A DNA stretch of 64,000 nucleotides. It comes from Mauremys mutica. Lineage: Eukaryota; Chordata; Testudines; Geoemydidae. This document shows, piece after piece, positions 39,501-49,529 of the stretch; position 1 is the stretch's first letter, and every line of letters begins with the position of its first letter. The position numbers were made by a program, and so were the translations under genes. The notes beneath the pieces were generated by a model. It ran no database searches. It was not told where the DNA came from and was given only the letters and a program-made list of their open reading frames with translations. The DNA is taken from positions 753,203 through 817,202 of the forward strand of contig NC_059094.1 of the NCBI RefSeq assembly GCF_020497125.1, given 5' to 3'.

Positions 39501-41035
39501 TACTGAAAGTACATGCCAGTGGTCAACTAAATCATAGAAAATTCAAGCCCTATTTTACATGATGGGTGAGACATTGAAAACTGCATGACTTAGAAATGCC
39601 AGTCCCATTAAAAGTTAATGAGACTTATGTTCCTAAATCACTTACTCTCTTTTGAAAATCTCACCCATTTTCGTTTCCAGGGCTACTGCTGCCAATCACC
39701 AATATTTTTAAGATAGTACATTTTTTGTAATTATCTGGCATAATAAAAGCACCAAAATTGTTTCCTGGAGAAAAACAAATCCAGAAACCCTAAAATACTG
39801 CAGCACTTCTGTTTCACTTTCTGTACCAATGATGAGAGGATTCTGTGAAGACAGACTTTTTTTTACAGGATCTGAAAAATTTCTATAGTAATCAAACATA
39901 TATGCTCATATTAAGCACCATAGACTGCCAAATTCCAGAGAAACAGAAAACACTCTAGACTTGTGCATGGAATCACTTTTATGTGTTATTTCAAATGCCC
40001 TTCCTGAAGTTCTTATGGTGATCTGCGGAGGGAGGGGGGAAGAATTCTGAAGATAAAAGTAAATTCCAGTGCCATTTCTATGATTGTGGAACCATGGGAA
40101 GCCAGGGGCACTGAATTTATCACAGTATTTACATTACTGTTACAAATCCAAATGTTTCACCTATTTTCTAGGAATACTTCACCTTGGTTAAAAAGAACCA
40201 AGCAAAATCACGGTGCAACGGTAATACAATTAGGGCATTACCGATGCACCCAAACTTGTAGATTGTGCAAGGAATATCAGGTTGCAACCTGTATAAGTGC
40301 AGGTAACTGTGCAAAAAGGGGCTAAAACTGTTTTTCTTTAATAATTGTATTCTCTGCCATGCATTGTCAGGGATTGAAGAAAGCACATGCCCAGCTATCA
40401 TTATCTGAAGATAACCTTCCAAATGTAAACCAGTGCAGACCTGTCTTCCTGAGTCTGCAAACTGGCAGTTCCAGAGCTTCTACTCCGCCTCACAATGCTG
40501 CCAAGCACTAGCAGCTTTGGTCAGTTTCACTGCTGTTATTCAGAACCCCAGGGGTGACGGTAAAACTGAGAAAAATGGTGCCTCTTTCAGGAAAAGTAAG
40601 TTCAAGCATTATCAGGCACTGGAGCTATTCATAGAGAAGCTCAATCCCCGCTTCCCTCCTCCCATGGAGTAGGAGGAGGGAGGGGATTTCTCCCTTTGGG
40701 TCTTGAAAAAACAAGAGTGAAAAACAGGGTGCTGGGCTATGGGGGAGATCTGTGTGTGTCAGGGCACTGCGGGTCTGTGTGGGGCATTGTGCAGTTATGG
40801 TGTGGGGCTGTGGGGAAGGGCACTGGGAGGGAGGAAGGAAGGGAGGGGAAATCTGTGTGTATTGGGAAACTAGAGAGTGGGGGTTTCTGTGTGGGGTGCT
40901 GGGCAGCTGTGGTGGGGCTGTGGGCAGGGGTGTGCTGGGCGAGGTGTGTGTGCACAGCACTGTGCATTTGTGGTGGAAGAGTTGTAGGGGGGTGCTGGGC
41001 AGGGGAGCTCTGTGGCACAGCATGGGCGCACCCCA
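36537..41035. other. No gene seen
   Basis: About 4.5 kb of AT-rich, mostly single-copy-looking sequence with no equivalent on the other side of the palindrome. A stretch at 38265-38320 (TTAGTCTCTAAGGTGCCACAAG) looks like a fragment of a common interspersed repeat. From about 40650 it becomes rich in GGGCTGTGG and TGTGTGGGG words. No exon or RNA gene is supported. Confidence 0.55.
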
Positions 41036-41199
41036 ATAGGAAAGGGCACGCTGGTAGCACACGGCCAGGCGGACCAGTGTGCCTCTGGCTCCCAACGGGG
41101 CTGCGCACCTGTGTCTGTCTGTCTCCCCCCCAGCTCCACCAATGTGGCCTGATAGTTCACGCTTGCGATCTGGTCACCCTCCCGCTCCCTCCATCCTTC
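41036..41199 (+). repeat. Left shoulder of the minisatellite palindrome
   Basis: Reads as the reverse complement of 53871-54040 with few changes (AGCACACGGCCAGGCGG, GATAGTTCACGCTTGCGATC). It leads straight into the tandem array. Confidence 0.9.
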
Positions 41200-42102
41200 A
41201 CTCCCTTCCCTGCGTCCCCCCAGCCCTGTCCTCTGTCCCGTCCCCTCTGTCCATCCGTCCCTGCCCCCTTCGTCCCCTCCGCCCCATCCCTGCATCCCCC
41301 CAGCCCTGTCCTCTTTCCCGTCCCCTGTCTCCATCCGTCCCTGCCCCCTTCGTCCCCTCCGTCCCGTCCCTGCATCCCCCCAGCCCTGTCCTCTGTCCCG
41401 TCCCGTCTCCATCCGTCCCTGCCCCCTTCGTCCCCTCCGTCCCGTCCCTGCGTCTCCCCAGCCCTGTCCTCCGTCCCGTCCCGTCTCCATCCGTCCCTGC
41501 CCCCTTCGTCCCCTCCGCCCCATCCCTGCACCCCCCCAGCCCTGTCCTCTGTCCCGTCCCCTGTCTCCATCCGTCCCTGCCCCCTTCGTCCCCTCCGCCC
41601 CATCCCTGCATCCCCCCAGCCCTGTCCTCCGTCCCATCCCCTGTCTCCATCCGTCCCTGCCCCCTTCGTCCCCTCCGTCCCCTCCGTCCCGTCCCTGCAT
41701 CCCCCCAGCCCTGTCCTCTGTCCCGTCCCCTGTCTCCATCCGTCCCTGCCCCCTTCGTCCCCTCCGCTCCATCCCTGCATCCCCCCAGCCCTGTCCTCTG
41801 TCCCGTCCCCTGTCTCCATCCGTCCCTGCCCCCTTCGTCCCCTCCGTCCCATCCCTGCGTCTCCCCAGCCCTGTCCCCCGTCCCGTCCCGTCTCCATCCG
41901 TCCCTGCCCCCTTCGTCCCCTCCGCCCCATCCCTGCACCCCCCCAGCCCTGTCCTCTGTCCCGTCCCGTCTCCATCCGTCCCTGCCCCCTTCGTCCCCTC
42001 CGCCCCATCCCTGCATCCCCCCAGCCCTGTCCTCCATCCCGTCCCCTGTCTCCATCCGTCCCTGCCCCCTTCGTCCCCTCCGTCCCCTCCGTCCCGTCCC
42101 TG
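41200..42102 (+). repeat. GC-rich minisatellite, left array, first part
   Basis: The word CAGCCCTGTCCTC recurs at 41221, 41301, 41381, 41459 and onward, giving units of about 76-88 bp, mostly 78-80. About 11 to 12 units lie before the provirus. Variants differ by one or two dinucleotides (GTCCCGTCTCC against GTCCCCTGTCTCC). Very long open frames on both strands are a by-product of composition. Confidence 0.95.
42099..42102. repeat. Target-site duplication CCTG, left
   Basis: Matches CCTG at 50616-50619 directly outside the other LTR. A 4-bp duplication is usual for gamma-type retroviral integrases. Removing the provirus and one copy restores an unbroken minisatellite unit. Confidence 0.9.
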
Positions 42103-42531
42103 TGTTAGCCAAAAGGGCTCGTTCTCCCTGGAGCTAGTCAATTACCCCAAGGAGGCACAGAGACCGAAGTAGAGTATAAACAGATAGCAGCCCTTTATTA
42201 AGACGATCAGCTGAGCGGGTGCCCCCCTCGGTTCATACCAGAGGAGTGACACCCCGAAACAGAGCAGTGAGTACATATATATACCATTTTTGACGTCATA
42301 TCAGACCATAGTTATACAGCATATTTTCAGGATTTTGCAGACGTGGGGTACATAGGTCTATTTACTTGTACTCTAAACGTTCCACGTTTTTCCCTTTGAT
42401 CCTGGTACTATTCAATATTTGTTATTAGTTATGTAAGCAGGTCATGGATCATTTAGCAATAGCATCATTTCCTAGAACAACCAAGCACATTCCCAAAACA
42501 GACAACTAAGCACAAATCATATTATCTATCA
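42103..42531 (-). repeat. 3' LTR
   Basis: Begins TG and ends CA in either orientation. Read on the minus strand: a CRE palindrome TGACGTCA (42291-42298), a TATATATA box (42275-42283) and an AATAAA signal (42199-42194) about 80 bp further on, which defines a short R region. The provirus transcript would be cleaved just past AATAAA in this LTR. Confidence 0.95.
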
Positions 42532-42544
42532 ATCCCCCCTTTTT
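42532..42544 (-). promoter_or_regulatory. Polypurine tract
   Basis: The minus strand reads AAAAAGGGGGGAT directly before the LTR start TGATAG. This is the expected primer site for plus-strand DNA synthesis. Confidence 0.85.
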
Positions 42545-42564
42545 ATGAAAGCATTTTAAGAGCT

Positions 42565-44268
42565 TCAATATCCCCAGTCCTCAGCTTTTACTGGTTGGAA
42601 TAACACCATAACTCGCTGGTTTATAGTTTGGTTGATCAACCGTCGGATTATTGTCACTAAACAGGGGGTTAAACAAGCTAAAGCTAAGAGGGCCATGATA
42701 ATACATATAACAAAAAGGAAGCTTTGGCGTATCCATTCTTTGTGTGGTAACCAGGAAGTGAGCCAATTTGTGTCCCACCCCTTCCAGGTTTGCACTGGGA
42801 CGTGGGTTAGCTTCCTCATTTCTTTTGTTAAGCGTTTAACTGCCTTTCCATTATCATCTATTTGTAAGCAACAATTTGATTCATTTAATTTTGCACATAA
42901 TCCTCCTTCTTCTGCTAGCAAATAATCAAGGGCTATATGATGCTGATAAATTGCAGTTCTCATTTGAGTAGCTTGATCAGCTAAAAGATCAAGTGCTGTG
43001 GCTGTTTGGTTTGTTACTATTTCCAAAATAGCTTGCAATCTGATTATTCGATTCAGATTATAAATCGGTTCCCTAGCTCCTGTTACGAGCTCATCGGGGT
43101 TCCACGTGGCTGGTCCATAATGTTCTATGATTCTTTCAGGAGGCCACTCCTGTGTACCCCATTTTTGGGAACTTCCAGCTGTTAAAGTGGAATCAATAGA
43201 TCGTTGTTCCCTAATAAGATCATCATATACTTTGACTCCTAGAGTTTTTCCTTGCAAGAGAGGTAGTAGGAAGAATAGAGGCCTAATATATCCTACATAA
43301 CATACCCCGGACCAATTGGGTGGTAGCCGACGGTAAGCGTATTGACCACAAATCCAGTAGTGGCCTTTTAGGGCCCATGTCCCATTAGCAAAGGGTCCAT
43401 CCCAGGGGTCAGGAGTAGTTGTGTTAGGTGACAGGGACCAATTATTAGTTTTATACTTGGGCATTTCAAAATACAAGTGATCGCCAGGTCCTAACGGTCC
43501 TCCCCCCAGAACTGATTCGCCTTTAGAATTACAGTGCTCACATTTCCAGGCTCCTGCTCCCATTTTCCATACACAATTGCAACCCCCTCCTTTAGGCTGA
43601 GTAGTGCTTGACCAAAATTGCCTAAAGTGGGTTGTTCGGGTCCCATTATAGTGTTGCCACGCCCAGCGATAGAGTCGTATTACGTGATCCTTGGCTGTGG
43701 TATTATCTCGTTGGCAACTTAAGAATAGATAATTATCAAAGAATTTATCCTGTTGTATTGTGTTGCAACTGCTGCTACTGGCAAAATCATCACTATCATA
43801 AAGTTGATAGGAGCAGGCTATCCAGCTGCCATTAGTCAGCTGTACATGGGTTTGATTCCATCGCCCCTGATATTTAGAGCAATTGTATGGTAAACAATTA
43901 GGATCCCAGCAATCAAAGCCTGGGGATAAGGTCCATTCACATTGACTTTCCCCTACATATACTCCTTTTGGTTTTGTTCTATTAAGACATAGTATACCCA
44001 TCCCAGAGGAATAGAGTCGCCATGGGCTACTATCCTGGGCCCATAGTTCTGTTCCATTACGGACCATACTTAAATTACTGACCCACCATTTGGGCTGTAC
44101 TGGTTGGGCTACCCATGGCCATTCGTTTAAGTCTCCTGGTCCTCCACATACCCAACAATTACTAAGATTAAAGGACTTCGCTATTGTTTCTCCCAGTTCC
44201 AGGAAGGTATTTTCCCATCCAGTACAATGAAGAAGGTATATACTTAAAATTAACAGTATTATTTGCAT
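42565..44268 (-). CDS. env: Retroviral Env, class I type, intact frame
   Basis: 567-residue envelope precursor without stops. Residues 1-17 form a signal peptide; a CWVC motif (38-41) is the CXXC motif of class I surface subunits; the surface part has many NXS/T sites and Cys pairs. A hydrophobic stretch at about 329-345 could be a fusion segment. The nearest basic cleavage candidate, REQR (353-356), lies after it and is not the usual RXKR. The transmembrane part has a heptad-rich coil (about 400-450), then Cys458 with Cys466-Cys467, a C-X7-CC arrangement where gamma-type Envs normally have C-X6-CC, and a membrane anchor at about 516-540 with a short tail. The ATG shares one base with the pol stop (TAATG). 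Translation would require a spliced mRNA. Confidence 0.94.
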   Translation of the reverse strand: MQIILLILSIYLLHCTGWENTFLELGETIAKSFNLSNCWVCGGPGDLNEWPWVAQPVQPKWWVSNLSMVRNGTELWAQDSSPWRLYSSGMGILCLNRTKPKGVYVGESQCEWTLSPGFDCWDPNCLPYNCSKYQGRWNQTHVQLTNGSWIACSYQLYDSDDFASSSSCNTIQQDKFFDNYLFLSCQRDNTTAKDHVIRLYRWAWQHYNGTRTTHFRQFWSSTTQPKGGGCNCVWKMGAGAWKCEHCNSKGESVLGGGPLGPGDHLYFEMPKYKTNNWSLSPNTTTPDPWDGPFANGTWALKGHYWICGQYAYRRLPPNWSGVCYVGYIRPLFFLLPLLQGKTLGVKVYDDLIREQRSIDSTLTAGSSQKWGTQEWPPERIIEHYGPATWNPDELVTGAREPIYNLNRIIRLQAILEIVTNQTATALDLLADQATQMRTAIYQHHIALDYLLAEEGGLCAKLNESNCCLQIDDNGKAVKRLTKEMRKLTHVPVQTWKGWDTNWLTSWLPHKEWIRQSFLFVICIIMALLALACLTPCLVTIIRRLINQTINQRVMVLFQPVKAEDWGY

Positions 44269-47200
44269 TATGATTTCTTAAACGAACCCTTAAGTCCGTC
44301 CAGGGGCTTGTAGGTCCAGTTTGAAGCTTCTCCCGTGCTCCCTCGGGCTTCCGGTGCCGAGGTAGACAGAGGGCTGTCGTCCTCTTCTGGTGGTTCGACT
44401 CCTTCGTCAGGAGTAAGAAACCGTTTTACTCTTGTGTGATGAGTCCACTTGTTGCTCCCAAGAAGCTTTACTGCGGCGTGGCTGATGAGGGAGATGGTGT
44501 GTGGACCTTCCCACCGTGGTGTAAGGGGATCACGTTTCCACTTCTTGACGAGGACCTGGTCACCAATTTGAAATGGATGGACAGGTCGGTCGAGGGGTAG
44601 GGATTGGAAAGATGCGGCGTATTGATGTAGCTGAGATAAAACAGTCTGTAGGAAAGAAACTTGTTTCCATAAGGTATCTTTTCCCACTTCCCAGGTCACG
44701 TCTTCCCGGAATTCTGCAATAGGAATTCGGGGAGGAAATCCGAATACTAGTTCAAAGGGTGACAGTTTTAATCCTCGTCTTGGGGCCCTTCGCAAGCGAG
44801 TTAGTGCTAGGGGCAAAGCATCAAGCCATTTCAATCCTGATTCCATGCATATTTTAGTAAGAGTTTCTTTTAATGTTCTATTCATTCTTTCCACTTGGCC
44901 TGAACTTTGGGGGCGCCAAGCTGTATGAAAGTTCCACTGGATGCCTAAGGCTTGAGATACTTCTTGTGTCACCTTTGAAATAAAGTGACTACCCTGATCA
45001 GAATTAATAACCTCTGGTACGTGGTATCGGGGGATTATTTCCTGTATCAAGGCCTTAGCAACAGCTCGGGCTTGACAATGTCTGGTGGGGAAACACTCCA
45101 CCCAACCAGTTAGTTGGTCAACAAAGACAAGTAAATACTTGTAGCCCCTGCATGGGGGTACTTCGGCAAAATCAACTTGCCATCTCTGAAACGGATATGT
45201 GGCCCAGGGCTGACCTCCCATCGGGGCTGGAGGTTCTCGGCCCTTCTGATTTGTTTGTTGGCAAATTGGGCAAGTGTTGACAATCCGTTGGGCCTCCATA
45301 TGCATTCTTAATCCTTTAAGGGTTCGAGTAGCTAAGTCGACCATAGCTGCTGATCCCATATGCCCTTCCTTATGTAACAGTTGAAGGGTTTCCTTTAAAA
45401 TTGGCTGAGGCACAAAGATTTCTCCTCCTGGCAATTTCCACCATCCCGAGGGGAGCAAACGGGCCCCTATGCATTGGGCATATTGTGTTTCTTCAATAGT
45501 ATACTGTGGGGTTGGGACTCTACATTCAGTATCTTTTACTATCAAAAGCCACGCAACCCCTTCTTGTGCTGCCTCTCGTGCTGCCTTATCAGCTAATTGA
45601 TTGTATTTTCGCTGCTCCCCTTGAGGGGTTTTGCCGTGAGCACGTACGTGGATTACAGCAACTTGTAGCGGGAGCATTAGAGCCTCTAGTAAGGATTTAA
45701 TAAGGCCTCCATGTGCTATCTTTTGGCCTGAGGCTGTAATGAATCCTCTTTCCTTCCATAAGGTGCCGTGAGCATGCACCACCATATAAGCATAACGACT
45801 GTCTGTATATAAATTAAGAATCTTTCCTGTGCCCATTCGGAGGGCCTCAATGAGAGCCACCAATTCTGCTGCCTGGGCTGACCAATGTGGATTTAATTTA
45901 AATTTATAGATCTGGTCATTCTTAATTACCACTGCTGCCCCTGTGTATCGTTTGCCATTAAGTACGTAGCTAGATCCATCTACGTATCCCTCGATGTCAG
46001 GGTTAGGCCACGGTACGTCAGAGAGGTCTGAGCGTGGTTTAGTTTCTTGCTGCAGAACCTCAATACAATCATGTATGGGTTCGGGCTTACGGGGGTCCCC
46101 ACGGTTAGGCAACAAGGTGGCTGGATTAAGGGAACTGGTGGGTCGAAAGGTCAAGTTAGGAGCTAACAGGAGTTCTACTTCGTAGCGTGAGTGGCGACTG
46201 GGATTTAAATGCCTAGCTCCGGCCCCTGTTCCCAATATTTGGGGTACTCCATGCGGGACTATGACCTCAGTATCTCCACCCAGGGTCAATTTCTCAGCTT
46301 CTTGCACGAGAAGGGCAGTAGCTGCTACAGCACGCAAGCAAGCAGGCCAGCCTCTGGCGACAGGGTCTAAGACCTTTGAATAATAACCAATAGGTTGCCA
46401 GGTTGGTCCTGATCGCTGGCACAGAAGTCCAGCCGCTACTCCCTTTCGCTCATGGACGTATAGGGTAAATGGTTTTCGTGGGTCCGGGAGAGCCAAAACA
46501 GGGGGTTGAATTAGTGCTGTTTTAAGTTCTTGAAATGCTTTCTCCATTTCCCTAGTCCACGTCCAGTGTAGTAACCCGTCCTTAGTCAATGATTCATACA
46601 GGGGCTTAGCCTTCCCTCCGTAGTCAGGGATCCAGAGCCGACAAAATCCGGTTAGGCCTAAGAAGGCCCTCAGTTCACACGGATTTTGTGGTTGGGGGCT
46701 CTCAAGTATAGCTTGGATTCGTTCCTTACCCAAGCTACGACTTCCCTGTGTTATTTGATACCCAAGAAAAGTCACTTGTTGTTTTACTAGTTGGATTTTG
46801 CTTTTTGAGACTTTATACCCCTGTTTGCCAAGATAATTCAGGAGTTCTACAGTTTGCTTTTTACATGCTGTTTTTGTTTCAGTGCTTAATAGCAAATCAT
46901 CACAGTACTGAACTATGGAACATGTGGGATGTTGGACTAGGAATGGGGCCAGGTCTCTTTTTAGCTGGCTGCCAAAAATCTCGGGAGCACAGGTCAGTCC
47001 CTGTGGAATAACAGTCCACAGATACTGAGCTTTATAATGTGTATCTGGATCTTCCCATTCAAAAGCGAACAGTTTCTGGGATTCGGTGTCCAGAGGTATT
47101 GAAAAGAAAGCATCCTTTAGATCTATCACCGAAAACCAGGTATGTTCTTTGGGAATCTGACTGAGGATTGTGTGGGGATTCGGGACAACTGGATAGGGGG

Positions 47201-47948
47201 CCTCTACAAGTTTATTAACTTGTCGCAAATCCTGTACTAAACGGTATTGTCCATCAGGCTTGGGAATCCCCATTATTGGAGTATTGTATGGGGAGGTACC
47301 TTCTTTTAACCATCCACATCGTATGAACTTTAAAATGAGCGGTTTTAGTCCAATTCGTGTGGTTAGTTTCAGGGGGTATTGCCGGACACGGACTGGCCTG
47401 CTGCCCTCTTTTAATTGGATCTGTATCGGGGAAGCATTACAAGCTCGTGCCACGCCTCCTGTTTCTGCCCAGACCTCAGGATTAACCCTTGATGTCAACT
47501 CCCCTTCAGTCTCCTGGTTGTCTGTGTAAAGGATTTTATTACCCATTAGAGCCATTATATAATTGGAAGTTTGCTGTTTAGGCAAGCATACTTCTATCGT
47601 CCCATTATTGAACGAGATCTCCGCTTGCAATTTAGTAAGGATGTCTCGTCCCAACAATGCAATGGGGCAGGAAGGGTGGCAAACAAACTGGTGTACGATA
47701 TGATAGTCACCCACTTTTACTAGAAGGGGAAGGGTCTTTGCTACTATTACATTTCGTCCTTCAAGTCCTTGGACAATAGTATGCCCCGAGGGTCTGCCTG
47801 GCGGTGCTGATTTAAGGGGAAGTACACTCAGAGCAGCCCCAGTGTCAATCAGGGCTTCAATTTGGCAGCCCCCTACCCTAATTTCTACCGTGGGATCCAG
47901 TCTAGCAGGTTGTGCTGCTAAGAGGGGCCGCTGGGTCCCTCGGCCTCT
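44268..47948 (-). CDS. pol: Retroviral Pro-Pol, read through from gag, intact
   Basis: A frame of 1226 residues directly after the gag stop and in the same frame. Protease: active-site DTGA at residues 35-38 after the UGA, with the LLGRD motif later. Numbering from the GTG at 47714: RT has Asp198 and a YCDD catalytic box (270-273); RNase H has Asp579, Glu617, Asp638 and Asp709; integrase has His781/His785/Cys815/Cys818 and Asp848, Asp906, Glu942, i.e. D-X57-D-X35-E, then a PRWEGPHTI stretch of the GPY/F type. All catalytic residues are present and there is no stop or frameshift. The protein should be made only as a Gag-Pol fusion, so a separate start codon is not expected. Confidence 0.95.
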   Translation of the reverse strand, partial: RGRGTQRPLLAAQPARLDPTVEIRVGGCQIEALIDTGAALSVLPLKSAPPGRPSGHTIVQGLEGRNVIVAKTLPLLVKVGDYHIVHQFVCHPSCPIALLGRDILTKLQAEISFNNGTIEVCLPKQQTSNYIMALMGNKILYTDNQETEGELTSRVNPEVWAETGGVARACNASPIQIQLKEGSRPVRVRQYPLKLTTRIGLKPLILKFIRCGWLKEGTSPYNTPIMGIPKPDGQYRLVQDLRQVNKLVEAPYPVVPNPHTILSQIPKEHTWFSVIDLKDAFFSIPLDTESQKLFAFEWEDPDTHYKAQYLWTVIPQGLTCAPEIFGSQLKRDLAPFLVQHPTCSIVQYCDDLLLSTETKTACKKQTVELLNYLGKQGYKVSKSKIQLVKQQVTFLGYQITQGSRSLGKERIQAILESPQPQNPCELRAFLGLTGFCRLWIPDYGGKAKPLYESLTKDGLLHWTWTREMEKAFQELKTALIQPPVLALPDPRKPFTLYVHERKGVAAGLLCQRSGPTWQPIGYYSKVLDPVARGWPACLRAVAATALLVQEAEKLTLGGDTEVIVPHGVPQILGTGAGARHLNPSRHSRYEVELLLAPNLTFRPTSSLNPATLLPNRGDPRKPEPIHDCIEVLQQETKPRSDLSDVPWPNPDIEGYVDGSSYVLNGKRYTGAAVVIKNDQIYKFKLNPHWSAQAAELVALIEALRMGTGKILNLYTDSRYAYMVVHAHGTLWKERGFITASGQKIAHGGLIKSLLEALMLPLQVAVIHVRAHGKTPQGEQRKYNQLADKAAREAAQEGVAWLLIVKDTECRVPTPQYTIEETQYAQCIGARLLPSGWWKLPGGEIFVPQPILKETLQLLHKEGHMGSAAMVDLATRTLKGLRMHMEAQRIVNTCPICQQTNQKGREPPAPMGGQPWATYPFQRWQVDFAEVPPCRGYKYLLVFVDQLTGWVECFPTRHCQARAVAKALIQEIIPRYHVPEVINSDQGSHFISKVTQEVSQALGIQWNFHTAWRPQSSGQVERMNRTLKETLTKICMESGLKWLDALPLALTRLRRAPRRGLKLSPFELVFGFPPRIPIAEFREDVTWEVGKDTLWKQVSFLQTVLSQLHQYAASFQSLPLDRPVHPFQIGDQVLVKKWKRDPLTPRWEGPHTISLISHAAVKLLGSNKWTHHTRVKRFLTPDEGVEPPEEDDSPLSTSAPEARGSTGEASNWTYKPLDGLKGSFKKS

Positions 47949-49529
47949 TCATTGGGGAGGGTCACTATCCGAGCCTCCTGCATTGTAAAGGACTGGGGGT
48001 GGGATTGTTTCAGTCCTGCGTCCCTGTCGTATCAGGTGCCTGTTAGGACACTCATTCTTCCAATGTCCTTCCTGTCTGCACAGAGCACACTGATTTCGTC
48101 CTAAGCGGGGACGTCGGGGCTTTCCTCCATCCCCTATAAAAACATTCTCATTTCTCCTATTTTGTTTTTCGCCCTTGTCCTGTCCTTGCCTCAGAGCCAT
48201 TATGAGAGCCTTTGTTCCTTTCTTCCTTTCCTCCTCGTCCCGTCTATCATACACCTTTAAAGCAATTTCCAACAGTTCCTCTATATTCTTCCCTGATGCT
48301 CCTTCTATCTTTTGTAATTTCTTTCTAATATCCTCATAAGATTGACCAATAAAGAGGGGAGTTAGCACTGCCTTCCCATTCTGATCTCTCGGGTCTAAAT
48401 CTGTGTACCTTCTACAGGTTTCGCATAAGCGCTCATAAAAGGCTGCTGGATTTTCTTTCCGTTCTTGCCTTATATTATACAATTTGGCCCAATTAGGGGT
48501 TTTCCGAATACATTGTTTCATACCCTGTACTATAGCCGTGGCGTATCTCTGATGGGCTTTTATCTCAGTCTCACTATGTGACCATTCGGGGTCCTTCTCG
48601 GGCAGTATATCATCTACAAGTTCGAGAGTCCCCTTGTTTTTTTCTACCCACTCACGGGCCTTTGCTAAGACCATACGCCGTTCGTCCGGTGTTAGCAGAA
48701 CATTTAATACTACTTGCATGTCCCCCCATGTTGGATTATGTGCTGTTATAAGCATTTCAAAAATTGCTGTCAAGGGGGCCGGGTCCTCTGAAAACGGGGG
48801 ATTTTGTAGTTTCCAATTATATAAATCACTCGTGGCAAAGGGGACATATACCATGGCAGGCTTTCCCTCTTTCCCTATTGTTTCACGGAGAGGGAGTGCC
48901 GTATGCACTGTGGTTTCATCTGTGTTGCTCCTGGTGTTTTTATATACACCGTCCGCATTCTCCTGTAAAAACGTATGTGTAATTTCCGTGTCAGTGGGGC
49001 TTGTCTCTTTTACTACAGTGGGAGGGTGCTTAGGGCCCGTACCCGCCATTATTTGTTTATCCAAGGCTTGCAAACTGGGATATAGTGGGGGCGGGAGTAC
49101 ATAATTTGGAGCCGAAGGAATTACAGAGGGTGGACAGGGCTTTAAGGGCGGGTATGGCTTTTTCATCGGTATTCGGGGTTGTCTTTTCATCGGGATCCGA
49201 GCCATTAATATTTGCAAAGTTTTTTGTCTACATTCTTGTAGCCAAGGTGGGGGATCGGATACCAGATCCTGCCAAATGTTAATATACGGGTACTGGTCCC
49301 AATGCCCGTCTCGGGTTACGATATTGTGTACGGCTTGTACTACTTCTAGTTTCAGTGAACCCCCGTCTGGCCAATCTACTCCAAAGGTTGTCCATTCTAT
49401 TGTACAATATTTTATGAGATTGTCTTTACTTAACGGGACACCAAAGTCTGATTGGCGTTTAAACGCTTGCCAATTATTTAGCATACAACCAAGGGGTGTC
49501 CCTGCATAATAACTCTGAGTGGATCCCAT
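47949..49529 (-). CDS. gag: Retroviral Gag, intact frame
   Basis: 526-residue structural polyprotein for matrix, capsid and nucleocapsid. It starts MGSTQS, a good N-myristoylation signal for membrane targeting. A proline-rich middle (about 125-155) contains LYPSL, an ALIX-type late-domain motif. The capsid part includes a major-homology-like region around ENPAAFYERLCETCRRY. A charged coil follows (DRRDEEERKK), and nucleocapsid has one zinc knuckle, Cys481-X2-Cys-X4-His-X4-Cys494; a single knuckle is usual in gamma-like viruses. It ends in TGA at 47951-47949 in frame with pol. The start ATG follows a 657-bp leader. Confidence 0.95.
   Translation of the reverse strand: MGSTQSYYAGTPLGCMLNNWQAFKRQSDFGVPLSKDNLIKYCTIEWTTFGVDWPDGGSLKLEVVQAVHNIVTRDGHWDQYPYINIWQDLVSDPPPWLQECRQKTLQILMARIPMKRQPRIPMKKPYPPLKPCPPSVIPSAPNYVLPPPLYPSLQALDKQIMAGTGPKHPPTVVKETSPTDTEITHTFLQENADGVYKNTRSNTDETTVHTALPLRETIGKEGKPAMVYVPFATSDLYNWKLQNPPFSEDPAPLTAIFEMLITAHNPTWGDMQVVLNVLLTPDERRMVLAKAREWVEKNKGTLELVDDILPEKDPEWSHSETEIKAHQRYATAIVQGMKQCIRKTPNWAKLYNIRQERKENPAAFYERLCETCRRYTDLDPRDQNGKAVLTPLFIGQSYEDIRKKLQKIEGASGKNIEELLEIALKVYDRRDEEERKKGTKALIMALRQGQDKGEKQNRRNENVFIGDGGKPRRPRLGRNQCALCRQEGHWKNECPNRHLIRQGRRTETIPPPVLYNAGGSDSDPPQ

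Noticed and set aside
40696..42141. Proline/serine-rich or glycine/arginine-rich proteins of 280-470 residues in the left minisatellite, both strands
   Set aside because: All frames on both strands stay open because the repeat lacks TA-rich triplets and the 78-80 bp period shifts frame from unit to unit; no start context, splice sites or domains.
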